Shown here one piece after another: positions 48,427 through 60,429 of a stretch of 64,000 bases of DNA. The DNA comes from Rhizophagus irregularis (lineage: Eukaryota > Glomeromycota > Glomeromycetes > Glomerales > Glomeraceae): the NCBI RefSeq assembly GCF_026210795.1, contig NC_089439.1:2480001-2544000 (forward strand), in the 5' to 3' direction. Under the pieces are notes generated by a model. It was not told the DNA's origin. It saw nothing but the letters and a program-made list of their open reading frames with translations, and did not search any database. Position numbers and translations under genes: made by a program. The stretch's first letter is position 1, and each line of letters begins with the position of its first letter.

Positions 48427-49610
48427 TAAGCATGCGCTCCCTGCTTGCATAGTTTTAATGATACAGGCTTACAGATAAAAAAAGTTGAAAGGGAGTATAT
48501 ATGAGAAACTGGCTTTCCCGGAGGAGGGTTAGCCTAGTATGTTTATTTTGAAAAAATGAAAAATGAATTTCTCTGAGTGAGTGAGTGAGTTATATAAATA
48601 TGTTTATTTGAAGTATTGAGAAATTTGAGGGAGTTTAGGGTATATTTATACTTTTTTAAAAAACCTTTTACACAGTAGACGATATGGGAACTACGATGCA
48701 AAAATTTACAAGATCAAGATTTATATTGACTCATAAAATCTTGAATCTTGATAAAAAAAAATGTAAAAAAAAAATGTAAAAAGAAAGTGATTTATCACAT
48801 CGATCGATTCCTAAACTCTTTTTAACTACCAAACTACCATCAATTAAAAAAATTTTTATAAATTGCGTAATATCACTACAGAATCTAAAATATCATCTCG
48901 TTAATCAATTACAAGATTTGTTATTTTTTTTACCTTTTAGTTATAATATTACAAGATCCTACTTCTGATAGAGTTTATAGTAAATGTAAGATAAAATTAT
49001 AATTATGTAAAAATCTTAAAAAAAGTAAATAAAAATGTAAAAAAATGTAAAAAAAAAGTTTAATATCGAAAGTCCTATTTAGGGGTATCGATCGTGAGTC
49101 ACATTTATCACATCGATCGATTCTAATTTTCTAATGTATTTTTTTTTTTTTTAACGGTCAACTATAAGGAAAATTACAAAAAAGGAAAAGATCTACATTA
49201 TATAACATTTAGTAAAGAACACGATCGAACTAATACTATAATATTATTAGGGACTTAAGATTTTATGCTAATTTTCTAATGTATTTAGATCTAATGACAT
49301 GAATCTTTTTAACTACCAAACTACCATCAAATTAATAAAACTTTTTTATTTACATTGTAACGAAAAAAGATAAGATTAAAAAAATGCGATATACAGTATA
49401 AATTACTGTATTACGTAAAGTTATGAGTTTTTATAAAAAAAACAATATAGCAAACCAGTATTATGCAACAAACTCCTGAACTCCTGTAATAAAAACACGT
49501 CTACTGTAGATAGTAATTTTGTAAGTTAAAACAATTTCAATAATGTTATTGTTAGTTTTTGTTTTATTACTGTAACTCGTTAGTTAAGTACAGAAATGCA
49601 TTTGCCATTA
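48427..49610. repeat. spacer with dispersed short duplications
   Basis: TTATCACATCGATCGATTC occurs at about 48792 and 49106, and TTTTTAACTACCAAACTACC at about 48818 and 49304, showing local duplication. GAGTGAGTGAGTGAGT at 48576-48592 is a small microsatellite. No gene recognised. Confidence 0.4.
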
Positions 49611-49621
49611 CGATAATTAAT

Positions 49622-49800
49622 AGTTTTAAAGGTTGGGCCGCATGATTTAAGTGACCCGTGACCCGCATCGACCCAACCCGTCGAGTCGAGTCATACCTTT
49701 AACCTGAATATTTTATACTTTTAAATTTTATATTAACAGTTAAATGCAATATGACCCGGGTTATTCGAGTCAAACTATCGCGGGTCAAGTTCGAGTATAT
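49622..49800. repeat. degraded GACCCG-rich repeat relic
   Basis: Several GTGACCC, CGACCC, ACCCG and GAGTC motifs resemble the GACCCG-rich arms of the palindrome-array elements at 30.9 and 54.9 kb. No palindrome core and no clear ends. Possibly a solo remnant of that or a related family. Confidence 0.35.
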
Positions 49801-49855
49801 TTAAGCTAACCAACTATAGAAATTTACAGGCACACCATTTTTTTTACTATGAGAA

Positions 49856-50286
49856 ATGATTTACATCATGATTACATCATTTACGCCAATTTCAACTATT
49901 ACTCGTATAAAAAAAATGTTTTTTCCCATAAATAATGACAAAAATTACTCGGATTATAAATACGGAATGGGCGACCTTCACCAAAGACTCACTGAACTTA
50001 GAAGATGCCTTGATGACGGATTAATAAATCAGAATGGATACGATTCAGCTCGTGATGAAGTAATAAATTTCTGGATAAGTGAGTTAAGAAAAAACTTTAC
50101 TTTTACTACAAGAAAAATTTTTAAGTTATCTTAAATATCACTTAACCAATAGCGAATCCAACAGTACCAGAAAGGTCATTCTGGCAAAAATTGTACGACA
50201 AGGCAGTAGACCTCAAAAATTGGTTCATGGAAGATATAATTAGACCAATTATCGAACGTATTAACCGTTTCCGTATCGGTAGTTAA
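49856..50286 (+). CDS. small two-exon protein with SHOCT-like domain, paralogue of the 16.3-kb gene
   Basis: Exons 49856-50078 and 50153-50286 join across a 74-nt GTGAGT...TAG intron into 118 codons plus stop. Residues from about 40 read YGMGDLHQRLTELRRCLDDG followed by LINQNGYDSARDEV, a SHOCT-like helix-turn-helix. The C-terminus reads VPERSFWQKLYDKAVDLKNW and IIRPIIERINRF. The intron position and phase match the minus-strand copy at 16333-16682, and similarity runs on into the 3' flank. The 40 residues before MGDL are not clearly shared, so the true start may be the internal methionine at 49967 rather than 49856. Function unknown; SHOCT segments often mediate oligomerisation or sit beside other domains, but here no other domain is seen. 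Confidence 0.65.
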
Positions 50287-50399
50287 GAATGATATATTTT
50301 CAGCGAGACAACTCGTATATTTAACGTACGTTTAAAAAACATATTGCAGATTTCAGTTGTCGGTTTACTTGAAATCCAAAAGTAATTTTAATAATTTTA

Positions 50400-52020
50400 A
50401 ACCTCTTTTGTTAAAAGTTTTCTTTTCAATCATTTACCGGCGTGTCCATAATGACTGAAAGACGTTGCATTTGTTGTTGTGATGTTCGTTATCAAAATGT
50501 AATAATATCTCTGCGGTTAATCTTAGAGAAGAAAGTTTATTGTGACATACGGTAGTAAATAAAAAAATAAATTTCAATTAAAAAGCCAAGCGCGTTTAAA
50601 TAGGGTTTACGAATTGTTTGAATTTCAATACAATACAAGAAAATCCGTTACCTTGAATCTTTAATAAGAGATATACATCCACGTACACATATATAAACAT
50701 CAAAACGCCAGACTAATTTAAATTTCAACTAAACCTAAGTCCGATTTAAAAAACTATCATATATATGATTACTAAAATACATCATATGGCTCAATGCTAA
50801 AAAGAACAAAACAATTTATTGGTTAAAATGTTAAACAAACATATAAATAGGATCAATAATTAAAAACATTTGCCTCTAAAACATTTGCCCTTTCTCAAAT
50901 TACGTACGATTTTACCCACACTTAAGATTTTCAGTGAATTGACAAAATGATAATTATCTGTATTGTGTTCCAGAGTTTCTTCACAGGTCTTATGTGCGAT
51001 ATATGATATTTCTGACCTTGAAACTCCCTGGGTACTTTAGTGGCCTCCTATCTTTAATTGTGATAAATTTTTGTACTGGTGAGAAAAATTAAGTGAACTA
51101 CTTTTTCATCCCCAAGAACCTAATCTCCAAAGACGTGAACCAAAGCCTGCTTAAAAAAACTTGGATTATAGTGTTTTTCTTCTATTTTCTCTTACTGGTA
51201 AGGCGTTAGGTTTTTCCTCCTACAGTGATAGTTGAACGATGCTTTACTTCCGAAGATTAATATCAATTCGTGATATGCCTCAGAAAGCTGTCAACTACTG
51301 ATAAGAAATTGAGTTATATATGAAGAATTAAACCTGATACTTTTCTCTTTGCCGTTATTATCATCCGGAGTTCCTTGATTTAATTTCACGCTAGGCGTTA
51401 ATTGGAGAATTAATTATTTATAAAAAAAGCAGCATCAACTCAACAAATTATCCGAAGTATATAATAATTCTGATTTGGTAATAAATGAATCTAAAATAAT
51501 ATCAAAAAAGAAAATTTATTAATAATGTACAGACTAAGTGACGGGACAAACAGAGTTCAGCTTTATATATTCTCAAGTAAAAAATGTATATTTTGTAATA
51601 TTTTAAGATGGGCAAAAGAATCTTGATATGATTAAAAGATTTCTGCAAACAGCATATCAAATCAAATAGAAAACTTTACATTAAATATTTTTACTAACTA
51701 GACACAAGTAGTATTTTTTTTAAAAAAAACTGTATTACAGTATTATTTATTGTATATATATATATATATTTTGCTTTACAAAAAAGTCACAGCTATTTTA
51801 TTAATGTACTATAGATCTTTTACTAAAAATGCTGAAGGTGTGCGCTTTAAAGCAATAGATAAAATTATAAAATTTATTACTTATCAACTCGGGATCTACC
51901 GATTATCGGGAAAAATACCTATAAAATCAAAGAGCACCGATGTATGAGTAACACGTAACGATCAATAAGTAAAAAGGTAACAGTAGTCGTCATTAAGATT
52001 CAAGAAAACGAATAGGAATT
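50400..52020. other. A/T-rich spacer, no gene recognised
   Basis: Short ORFs, such as 51750-51947 beginning in a TA repeat, show no signature. A TA microsatellite lies at about 51754-51769. Confidence 0.4.
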
Positions 52021-52024
52021 AAGA

Positions 52025-52300
52025 AATTTAACGTGCACCCTTATTAGGAACCGCACTTAACATACTTCCTCCAACCTCCATTAAGTATGCGTGTGATGAT
52101 CCTTGTCTTGGTCCTGCCATATAAGAGAAGATTTAGCGGCATCCCTCATTATAATTTAACCGTTAAATTGTGATGATTCGGCGCATGTGTTATCAGTAAG
52201 GAACAGGTCTCTTACCTCATTCTTTAAGTCTTCTTTTGAAAATGGTTGAATAGTAGCAGGATAAGGTCCCACACAATAAACGTGGTACTTTGATTTTATT
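52025..52300 (-). other. possible short minus-strand coding relic
   Basis: On the minus strand a frame reads GPYPATIQPFSKEDLKNE up to a GTAAGA donor-like site near 52219. Downstream an ATG-started 30-codon frame reads MAGPRQGSSHAYLMEVGGSM and ends by TAA at about 52030. The two do not join in phase by any splice I can find. Composition is more protein-like than the surroundings. Identity unknown. Confidence 0.2.
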
Positions 52301-54128
52301 AAAAAAAAAAAAATTTATTTTTAAATTTTTGTCGCTACAATATCTTTTATTTCAAGATGAAATTTTCTTAACCATGATTTTCAGGCATAGAATGAAATTA
52401 TCTATTTATTAGTAAGGACACGTTATAAACGTATAACTGGTTAATATTAAATGTTTTATGTTAATGAAATTATGAAATTGTAAGAAAGTAGACAAGCATT
52501 ATATCATGAAAGGTGGCGGTGGCTCAATTATCATATGGTGATTATGGTCTAAATAAACGTAACGCGATTTTTACTGCGCCTTTTATAAATTTGTTTTTTA
52601 TATGGTGGGAGTATAAAATGGCGTAAGTTTACCACAAAAGAATGACTTATTTAACATTAAAATTCCGATGATATTGTATAAATATAAAGATCCGATATAG
52701 TAAAGTAAAAATAAAATATTTTACATACAATACGTGAAAATCTAACATAAGATGACGTAATAGGCGCAAAAAAGATGAAGAATAAAAAGGTGAGAAACAT
52801 TAGACTAGACTAACCTACTCAAGTGAAATCATCGAACAAGTGGATGCAATGATAAGGGGAGTTACGGCAACTCTATTGAGCTGGCAGGTCTATAAATCTA
52901 TGATGGATACTGCCTCACGTCTATTTTAATGATGTCTAGGAGAGAAGTTGGTGGTGTGAAGCAATGACCTATTGCTGTGTCTTTGTCAGATCACTTGATG
53001 AATCATGAGACTACTAGGTGCCGCACTTTTGGGGAGACTGTGAAGCTCCTATGTTACTCTCACTTAGCTGGCTAACTCTATTTACTTTTTTTTAGTCTAA
53101 TTAAAAAAAAAATGAACATTGCACCAATTCGGGATGAGCAGAAGGAAATGAGAAACTCTACAACAAAGAAACTGACGCTAAAGTTAACGTGGCATGTTAT
53201 ATCATTAATCATAACGTGTCACGATGCTTAAGTGCGTCACGTTATTGTTTCTGACTTTAGAACTGTGGGTATAAATAAGTTCAAATTGTAAATGATTTAG
53301 AAAATTTTATGTCTTAAAATTTTAATCCAAAGATAAATAAAGTAACTTGATAATTTATTAAAATATTTAGATAGTCAATTTTGGTTATCCTCATTTTTCA
53401 CACCCAGCCCGCTAAAAATTAAAAAAACTTTCCCATTGGGAAGAAAAACTGATTATTAAATATTATAAGTTCATGCAAATTTTACATAATTGTTATCTAT
53501 GTATTAGCATAATAATAAAATTATTGGATAGTAACGGAAGTTTATTATAAAAATTTCATGAACGGTCCCGTCAAGCCGATAATATTGTTTAATAAATATA
53601 CATTGAAAATTTTAGAATTATGGGATTTCAAAACAAATGAAAGATTTTTTAAAAAATCTAACGTAGTTCTTTGTGGTTATTGTTGGTTATTGTTACCAGC
53701 TAATTTAGGAATACAGTGACTTGTATCACAAAAAAAAAATGAATCAATTTTTTCTTCTAGAACAGTTCTGTAGATGTAGATGGATTTTAAAAGCATAAGT
53801 GATTTTTTTTTTTCATAAAAAATCTTTAACTTAAAAAAAAACCAATTTGTACTAAAATTTTAACCTATAAATTATTTAAAGTGGCATTACATTTAGCATT
53901 ATCAAATGTTGGGAGTCAAATGTTCAACATCAAATCTTAAGAATTAAGAAATTTCCCGATTATAAGTGAGAAGAAAATAGGTCATTAAGCTTTCTAGGAC
54001 GTCAAAAATGATTGATTACCAAAATCATTCTGGTTATTGTTTCCGATTTTTAGAAAATTGCGAATTTGAGTCAAGAGATCATTTAAAGGTAAAAATGTTT
54101 TTTATTAAGGTTAATTTTATTTCTTCTG
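52301..54128. other. spacer with a G+C-richer block and a repeat fragment
   Basis: About 52840-53080 is clearly richer in G+C and free of long reading frames; it could be an untranslated RNA or old element, but I cannot name it. About 53390-53735 is a diverged copy of the 21.1/23.3-kb repeat (CACACCCAGCCCGCTAAAAA, TTGTGGTTATTGTTGG, ATACAGTGACTTGTATCAC). Confidence 0.4.
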
Positions 54129-54130
54129 TA

Positions 54131-54419
54131 TTAGGCCAAGTAAATAAAATTATTCGTTTCTCATAACCGGGCGGGTCATGTAAATGTTAAAAAAAGATAA
54201 AAAAATTTATTTTATTTAGTCATGTGATTTTAGTTTTGACCAATCATAATCATAAAAAAATAATTTTTTTTTCCACCAACAAAAAATTTATTAAATCAAC
54301 CAATCAACTTCTAGGAATCGGCTAAATTTTTATTGAAAAATAAATTTTTTTCCGGGCGGCCGGGTCAAATTTAGCAATTTTTTTTCATGAGAAACGAATA
54401 ATTTTATTTCTTTGCCTAA
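54131..54419. mobile_element. 289-bp MITE with ~35-bp TIRs, TA target
   Basis: Left arm TTAGGCCAAGTAAATAAAAT and right arm (reverse complement) TTAGGCAAAGAAATAAAATT continue through ATTCGTTTCTCAT. TA flanks at 54129-54130 and 54420-54421. CCGGGCGG/CCGGGTC motifs sit just inside each arm. No coding capacity. Confidence 0.75.
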
Positions 54420-54857
54420 TACGAATATAAAAAGAGTTTAGAAGGAAATAAGTTAAATTACAACAGAAAAATTTATAATATCGGTATTCGTTAATTATTT
54501 CCGCTTGATGATCTTTCAATTCAGTATTTCAGTTTAACTTTATTATTTATATTAACTCTGCCAGATTGGCTCTTTTAATAAAGACTTTGTCGATTACTGT
54601 ATCTTAGTATATCGAATAATAATGTATGAACAGAGATGTAGACTCGTATCATTGACCTAAAAATTATAATATCAATAATTTACATCAAAGATTATTTAAA
54701 TTAAATGGCGCGTTGAAATTTTCATTGTTTAATTTAGAGTTTTAAATCAAATAAACGCTTCCATAAAATTCATTTTATTATTAATTCAATAATATAAATC
54801 ATATAATAACTCATTAATATATTATCATACTGTTTGTTGAACCATCTGTGTACAGAC

Positions 54858-56179
54858 TAGAGCTCCGCAACCTGACCTGACAGATCGGGTGACCCGACGG
54901 GTTGACCCGAAATATTCAGGTCAGGTCATCAAATTCATGACCTGACACGGGTCGGGTCAGTGCTAGTCGGTACCCGACCTGACCCGTTGACCCAACATAT
55001 ATTTGGGTCAAATAAATTAAAAACACCGAAACTAATAGTTCCGGCGTTTTTACATGTAAAATCAAAATGAAAAACGCCGAAACTAATGATTCCGGCGTTT
55101 TTACATATAAAATTGAAAAAAAAAATGCCGGAACTAATAGTTTCGGCGTTTTTACATGTAAAATAAAAATGAAAAACGCTGGAACTAATGATTCCGGCGT
55201 TTTTACATGTAAAATTGAAAAAAAAATGCCGAAACTATCAGTTTCGGCGTTTTTACATGTAAAATTGAAAAAAAAACGCCGAAACTAATAGTTTCGGCAT
55301 TTTTACATGTAAAATAAAAATGAAAAATGCTGGAACTAATGATTCCGGCATTTTTACATGTAAAATTGAAAAAAAAATGCCGAAACTATCAGTTTCGGCG
55401 TTTTTACATGTAAAATTGAAAAAAAAACGCCGAAACTAATAGTTTCGGCGTTTTTACATGTAAAATCAAAATGAAAAACGCCGGAACTAATGATTCCGGC
55501 GTTTTTACATGTAAAATCAAAAAAAAATGCCGAAACTATCAGTTTCGGCGTTTTTACATGTAAAATCAATATGAAAAATGCTGGAACTAATGATTCCGGC
55601 GTTTTTACATGTAAAATTGAAAAAAAACGCCGAAACTAATAGTTTCGGCGTTTTTACATGTAAAATCAAAATGAAAAACGCCGGAACTAATGATTCCGGC
55701 GTTTTTACATGTAAAATTGAAAAAAAATGCCGAAACTATCAGTTTCGGCGTTTTTACATGTAAAATCAAAATGAAAAACGCTGGAACTAATGATTCCGGC
55801 GTTTTTGCATCTAAGATCGAAAAAAAAATGCCGAAACAAATAGTTTCGGCGTTTTTATATATAAAAACAAAAGTAAAATGCCGGGACCCGACGTTTTTTC
55901 AATAAAAATTAAAAAATCTTTTTTTTTTTAATTAAAAATGTCGAACCTGACGTTTTTTGTATAATTAATAAAAAAAAATGTTACAAAACGTTTTTTTAAT
56001 TGAAATATTTAATAATAAAACTTTGGGTAACCTGAGTTACCCGAAGTGACCCGAATACTTTCGGGTCAAATGGGTCAGGTCGGGTCAGAACGGTTTACCC
56101 GACCCGACCTGACCTGAAAAAAAATTTCGGTTCGGGTTAACCAGGTAACCTGACCTGACCCGACCCGTGCGGAGCTCTA
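54858..56179. mobile_element. 1322-bp TIR element with 17 alternating 51-bp palindromes (copy 2)
   Basis: Inverted copy of the element at 30879-31800. Target duplication GTACAGAC at 54850-54857 and 56180-56187 is perfect; TIR starts TAGAGCTCCGCA. The core (about 55020-55855) has 17 hairpin units with mean spacing near 50.5 bp, against 9 in copy 1. Types GAAAC/GTTTC and GGAAC/ATTCC mostly alternate, and point changes are often shared between every second or third unit, as expected if the array grows by unequal exchange of two- or three-unit blocks. No transposase. Confidence 0.85.
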
Positions 56180-56255
56180 GTACAGACAGGTTTTTTCGAA
56201 AAATATATATTTGTACTAGCTAACACTAGATTCTTTTAATAGTCCACGTTCAGGG

Positions 56256-56699
56256 TAGGGATTGGAATCGATTCCCATTATTAGAATCGATTCTAAAATC
56301 GATTAATCGCGATTAATCGTTTCGCAAATACCGATTTTTTTTTATACTATTTATTTATAATAGGTGTGTTTAAACACATATCACGTGATTACAAAATTAC
56401 AGTGATCGACGAACAATTTTCCTTTTTTGGAAATTTGTACAACCTTGTGCGATAGCAACTTGAATTTTATTGGGAGATAAAATTTCCTTTTTAGGAAGTT
56501 TGTGTTCCGTCACGTGATTCGCGGGCGGAATTATGAATTTGGCCAAAATTAACTATTATGAACAAATAATAATTTACGGTCAAATTAACGAAACTGCGCC
56601 ACAATAAGTAGATTCGATTTTTATTCGAGATTCGATTTAAAATCGATTCTTATCGATTTTCGATAGTTTCGATTTTAATCGAATCTTTTCCGATCCCTA
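56256..56699. mobile_element. 444-bp hAT-like MITE, 8-bp target duplication
   Basis: Ends TAGGGATTGGAATCGATT and reverse-complement TAGGGATCGGAAAAGATT. Target duplication GTTCAGGG at 56248-56255 and 56700-56707 is perfect. ATCGATT and GATTAATCG motifs fill both subterminal regions. Same family as 40740-40965, but with a longer unrelated middle. Confidence 0.88.
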
Positions 56700-56707
56700 G
56701 TTCAGGG

Positions 56708-58183
56708 CAACGCGAATAAAAGATGTACGAACAAGTTGATCCTCACCGTGAACTAATACATACAAGTTAAGAATCCATACTCTTCATAAAAAAATCTTAT
56801 GAACATTCGTATCGCATCAGCATTCATAATATTCCTCATGGCTTTGATCTTTCTTTAAATATTTGCGAGGGTATTAGACCAAAAATTATAGAAGGAACTA
56901 TGTCTGAATACGTTGAACTAATGTACCCTCCTCTTCTTAGTGGGGAATGAAGCGCCCAAAGGAGATCCTCCTGTCATAATATAACCAAAGATCATACGAC
57001 AAATTCTCGTGTAAATCATGTGGATTATGTGACATAAAAGAATAAAGTGAATAAGGGGATAATGAAAAAAAAAGAATTATTTACGATTTGTCGAGAAATC
57101 CTTAGTCAATAATATAAAGTAAAAGAGTAAAAAAGCATTCGCGAAATTTATAATTATATTGATGAATGATACAACTTTTGCGGACATATCTAATTCCATA
57201 ACTTTTCAACCAAATTTGAAGGATAATAGTGTTTTTTACAAACTTGTATTGTACGACTGATTGAAAATTGCAAATAAAAAACTTTATATTTTTCATTTAA
57301 AATGATGAGAAATCATTGAAAAGACTTCAAAACAAAAAATATCAAAAGTTTAAATAAGCTTACATAATCTTTTACGTAAGATATTTCGGAACCTTTTTTT
57401 ACCATAACTAGATGCTATAATATTCTAAATTTTATTAAATGTATTTATTTCATCCCTTAAATGGAAAAAAATAAAGTATATTCAATGAATAATTTATTCT
57501 ACTAAATTAAGGTATTTTTTAAATGATCAATAGCAAATGCAGATCTGGGGACCTTAACCGTATCTGTATTAATAAATGCGAAGACTGAAAATCACGGAGC
57601 TCATTAATTATTTACTTTAAATTACTTCTAATAAAGGAATATTTTATTATTTTATTTTTTTTTGATATTCAGACTAGCATTATTAGACTTTGCACTGTAA
57701 CAGGTCTTATTTAAATCGTGTGTTGGACTCGGTCCTATCCTATTTTATAAGGACCCGATTCGAGAACCATTCTAGAACCGATCTAGCACTTTGTCCTACA
57801 GTATTTTGAAATCCAATAATAATGAAACGCTATTGTATCACATCCAATAATAATGATACGCTCTTGTGTCACGTGACGATAAAGCATAAAACATAAACAT
57901 TTATAAATAAATAAATAAGGCTAATTACATTTATAATACATACATTGCATACATGAAATTAAGCAACGCGTTTGAAACTTGTTATTCTGGGTTAGAGATT
58001 CTGAGAAACAGGAAATTAAAGTTTTGTCACGCATAAAATTTTATATTATATGGATTTTTCAAATGGATTTTATTACTTATCTTATTACTTTTTGATATGA
58101 AATAAGATTAAACCTTAAAAAACTTACAATGAATCTTATTATATAATATACTATTGTTATATACAAGAAAATAATAAATAAAA
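56708..58183. other. A/T-rich spacer with one short tandem duplication
   Basis: ATCCAATAATAATGAAACGC and ATCCAATAATAATGATACGC form an imperfect 31-bp tandem repeat at about 57811-57872. No gene recognised. Confidence 0.4.
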
Positions 58184-58453
58184 TTAAGGAAAAAACGAAT
58201 GTACCGAAGATCCAGAGGGTAAAATTAAAGATTCAGGATTACTGTCATTATGAAAGTTTGTCCCGTTAAATAAATCATTTGCGAAAAGATTATCTGTAAT
58301 TTGCGGTGTAGTTATTCGAGCAATTCGATCAATAGTATTGGAATTAATAATTTGCGAATTACGATTTTGATTTTGATTTTGATTTACAAATCGTGATGTA
58401 CGGAGTGCTCTTCGACTATAATTTCTTTGTATTTGCTCATTTCTTGGAGACAT
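58184..58453 (-). CDS. 89-aa Asn/Gln/Ser-rich hypothetical protein
   Basis: ATG at 58453 to a TAG stop at 58184. The N-terminus is basic (MSPRNEQIQRNYSRRALRTS), then comes an NQNQNQNRN run and a Ser/Asn-rich C-terminus. It has balanced codon use and real-looking composition, but no recognised domain, no signal peptide and no membrane segment. Could be a small nuclear or disordered protein, or a chance frame. Confidence 0.35.
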   Translation of the reverse strand: MSPRNEQIQRNYSRRALRTSRFVNQNQNQNRNSQIINSNTIDRIARITTPQITDNLFANDLFNGTNFHNDSNPESLILPSGSSVHSFFP

Positions 58454-58734
58454 TGAAATAAAAATGAATTAAATGTAGATGGAAAATTCAATTATACAGT
58501 TTATCTTACTTTATCGTGTTTAATTAAATTAATACAATTAATGCGAATTTCTAAGATGAAACAAGGAATTTACCAAGGATTTTCTGAGCTTTTTATAAAA
58601 ATTCTTATTAAAAGATGTTAAAAAATTTTTAAACTTGTTACACAAATTTTCACATTGTTTATAAAAGAAGTAAAAAGAAGCTAACCAATGATGGTTGTTT
58701 TTATAATGTGCTTGATTATTCTAACTTTAACGAG

Positions 58735-59284
58735 TTTTAAATGAGACATGTGTTCAAACAATTCGAAGCAGTCCAATTGTAAATGGTACTTTTATAAATC
58801 ACTTTGTTTCCTCCGATTTCTAAATTCACCAAAGAAATCGTTCATTCGTTATTAACGATTTAAGAACGTAGATATTCGTGTCGATCAGAGAGACAGAATA
58901 TATAAACGAGTTTTTAAACGAGACACGTGTCCAAACAATCCGAAGCAGTCCAATGTAAATTGTACTTTTATAAATCAATTTCTTTCCTCCGATTTATAAA
59001 TTTACCAAAGAAATCGTTCATTCGTTATTGATTTTAAGAACCCAATCGACCGAACGTGAATATCGAGAAATCAGATGAGACAGAATATATAGACGGGTTT
59101 TTAAACGAGACATGTATCCAAATAATTCGAAGCAGTCCAATTGCAAATAGTACTTTTATAAATCACTTTGTTTTCTCCGATTTCTAAATTCACCTAATTC
59201 GTATTATGGCCAAAGAAATCGTTCATTCGTCATTAGTTATTTAAGACCGAAAGTGAAATATCGTATTGATCGGAGAGATCAGGT
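58735..59284 (+). promoter_or_regulatory. triplicated ~180-bp promoter-like repeat
   Basis: Three tandem units start near 58744, 58921 and 59108 (spacing 177 and 187). Shared features per unit are AGAC(A/G)(C/T)GT, TTCGAAGCAGTCCAATT-like sequence, ACTTTTATAAATCA, CTCCGATTTCTAAATTCACC, AAAGAAATCGTTCATTCGT and, in the first two units, ACAGAATATATA(A/G)ACG. The TATATAA-like box recurs once per unit. GGACACGTGTC in the second unit is a palindromic E-box-like site. A GTGAGA donor-like site at 59285 follows, and a CGTGCAG acceptor-like site ends at 59460, just before an ATG at 59467. Strand and promoter role are inferred. Confidence 0.5.
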
Positions 59285-59466
59285 GAGAAAATTTTTTTTA
59301 GTTATATAGATTATTGTAAAAGTAATAATATCAGATTTAATTTTAGTTATGATCCTAATTTTAGGATCATTTGTTTCATTGTTATTCCATCGTGGTATTT
59401 TATAAATAAATGTGAACTAGTCTTGATTCTTAAAAATGTGCGATCATTTTATCGTGCAGGTCTTTA

Positions 59467-59787
59467 ATGTATACCATTTTAGATGGTTTAGAATACCATG
59501 ATATCATGGTCATGGGACAAATAACTGTGAGACAAATACTAGATTTCACGTTATATGAAAGAAAACTAGTCATTGCCTGTCGTGTTTGTCGTCTGACTGC
59601 TCACGTGGAACTTTATTTATTAAAAAATAATGAACTATTAGAAAGGAAATTTACAAAGATACAAAGACGGCTTCAGATGACTCTCTCACCACATACTGTA
59701 GTTAAAGGTTATATATATGTACTTTTTTTAACGCACAACAGCAGCACAACTATTTTTAACAATAAATTTAGAATATATGAATTATAA
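59467..59787 (+). CDS. 106-aa hypothetical protein downstream of the triplicated repeat
   Basis: ATG at 59467 to TAA at 59787, reading MYTILDGLEYHDIMVMGQIT at the start. A likely 5' intron (59285-59460) places it on a transcript starting in the triplicated repeat. No domain recognised; the middle (CRVCRLTAHVELYLLKNNEL) has two cysteines and a leucine-rich helix. It could also be an exon of a longer gene or a relic. Confidence 0.35.
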   Translation: MYTILDGLEYHDIMVMGQITVRQILDFTLYERKLVIACRVCRLTAHVELYLLKNNELLERKFTKIQRRLQMTLSPHTVVKGYIYVLFLTHNSSTTIFNNKFRIYEL

Positions 59788-60429
59788 TAATTTTTTTTCC
59801 ATTAATTAAATGCGATATTAGATTTCTTAACATTTACGTAATTACATTTAATTATAATATATTTATTAAATTTTTTGAATAATATTAACGTAAACGAACT
59901 ATTCATAAATTTCTTCAACAAAATGACACATTTCAAAAATATTATCTTTTCGATCCTTTGTTATTAAATTAAAAATCATTTGTAAATCTCTATCATCTGA
60001 CACCTGTTAGGCACATGACTTAAATAAAATGAATCCAAAATTATGATAAAAAATTTATAATAATATATACAGTAACTAATTTGGTTAATTACTTCCGGAA
60101 AGACGGGTATCTTTTACTTTTTTTGGCAAATTGGCAATATTGACAAATTATTTTATTTTGATTTTTGGGCAACATTGACAAAATGATTATAAAATTCTGG
60201 TAAAAAAAATTACGGATTTCTTTTTTTCTTTTTTCCCTTACTTGGTTTTGTGTAACAACATGATCCTTTCGTACCAGTTTTGGGAAAAATGTTACGGAAG
60301 ATTCGGAATTTCATTCAAATGATACGTTCAGATGATCGGATGAATCCAAAATAGTACAGATCCACATTGCGTATACATAATAAATATCCGTACCTTCATT
60401 CTTAGAAGAAAAAATTTTCCTTTATTATT

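Noticed and set aside
47810-48660. Apparent large inverted repeat (AACTCACTCAGAG at 47890 against CTCTGAGTGAGTGAGTT at 48570)
   Set aside because: Only short matching islands; no consistent arms or target duplication.
51750-51947. 65-codon ORF
   Set aside because: Begins inside a TA microsatellite and has no features beyond chance.
55020-55860. CRISPR-like array (regular repeats of about 50 bp)
   Set aside because: Repeats are palindromic with near-identical spacers, lie inside a TIR element with target duplication, and the genome is eukaryotic.
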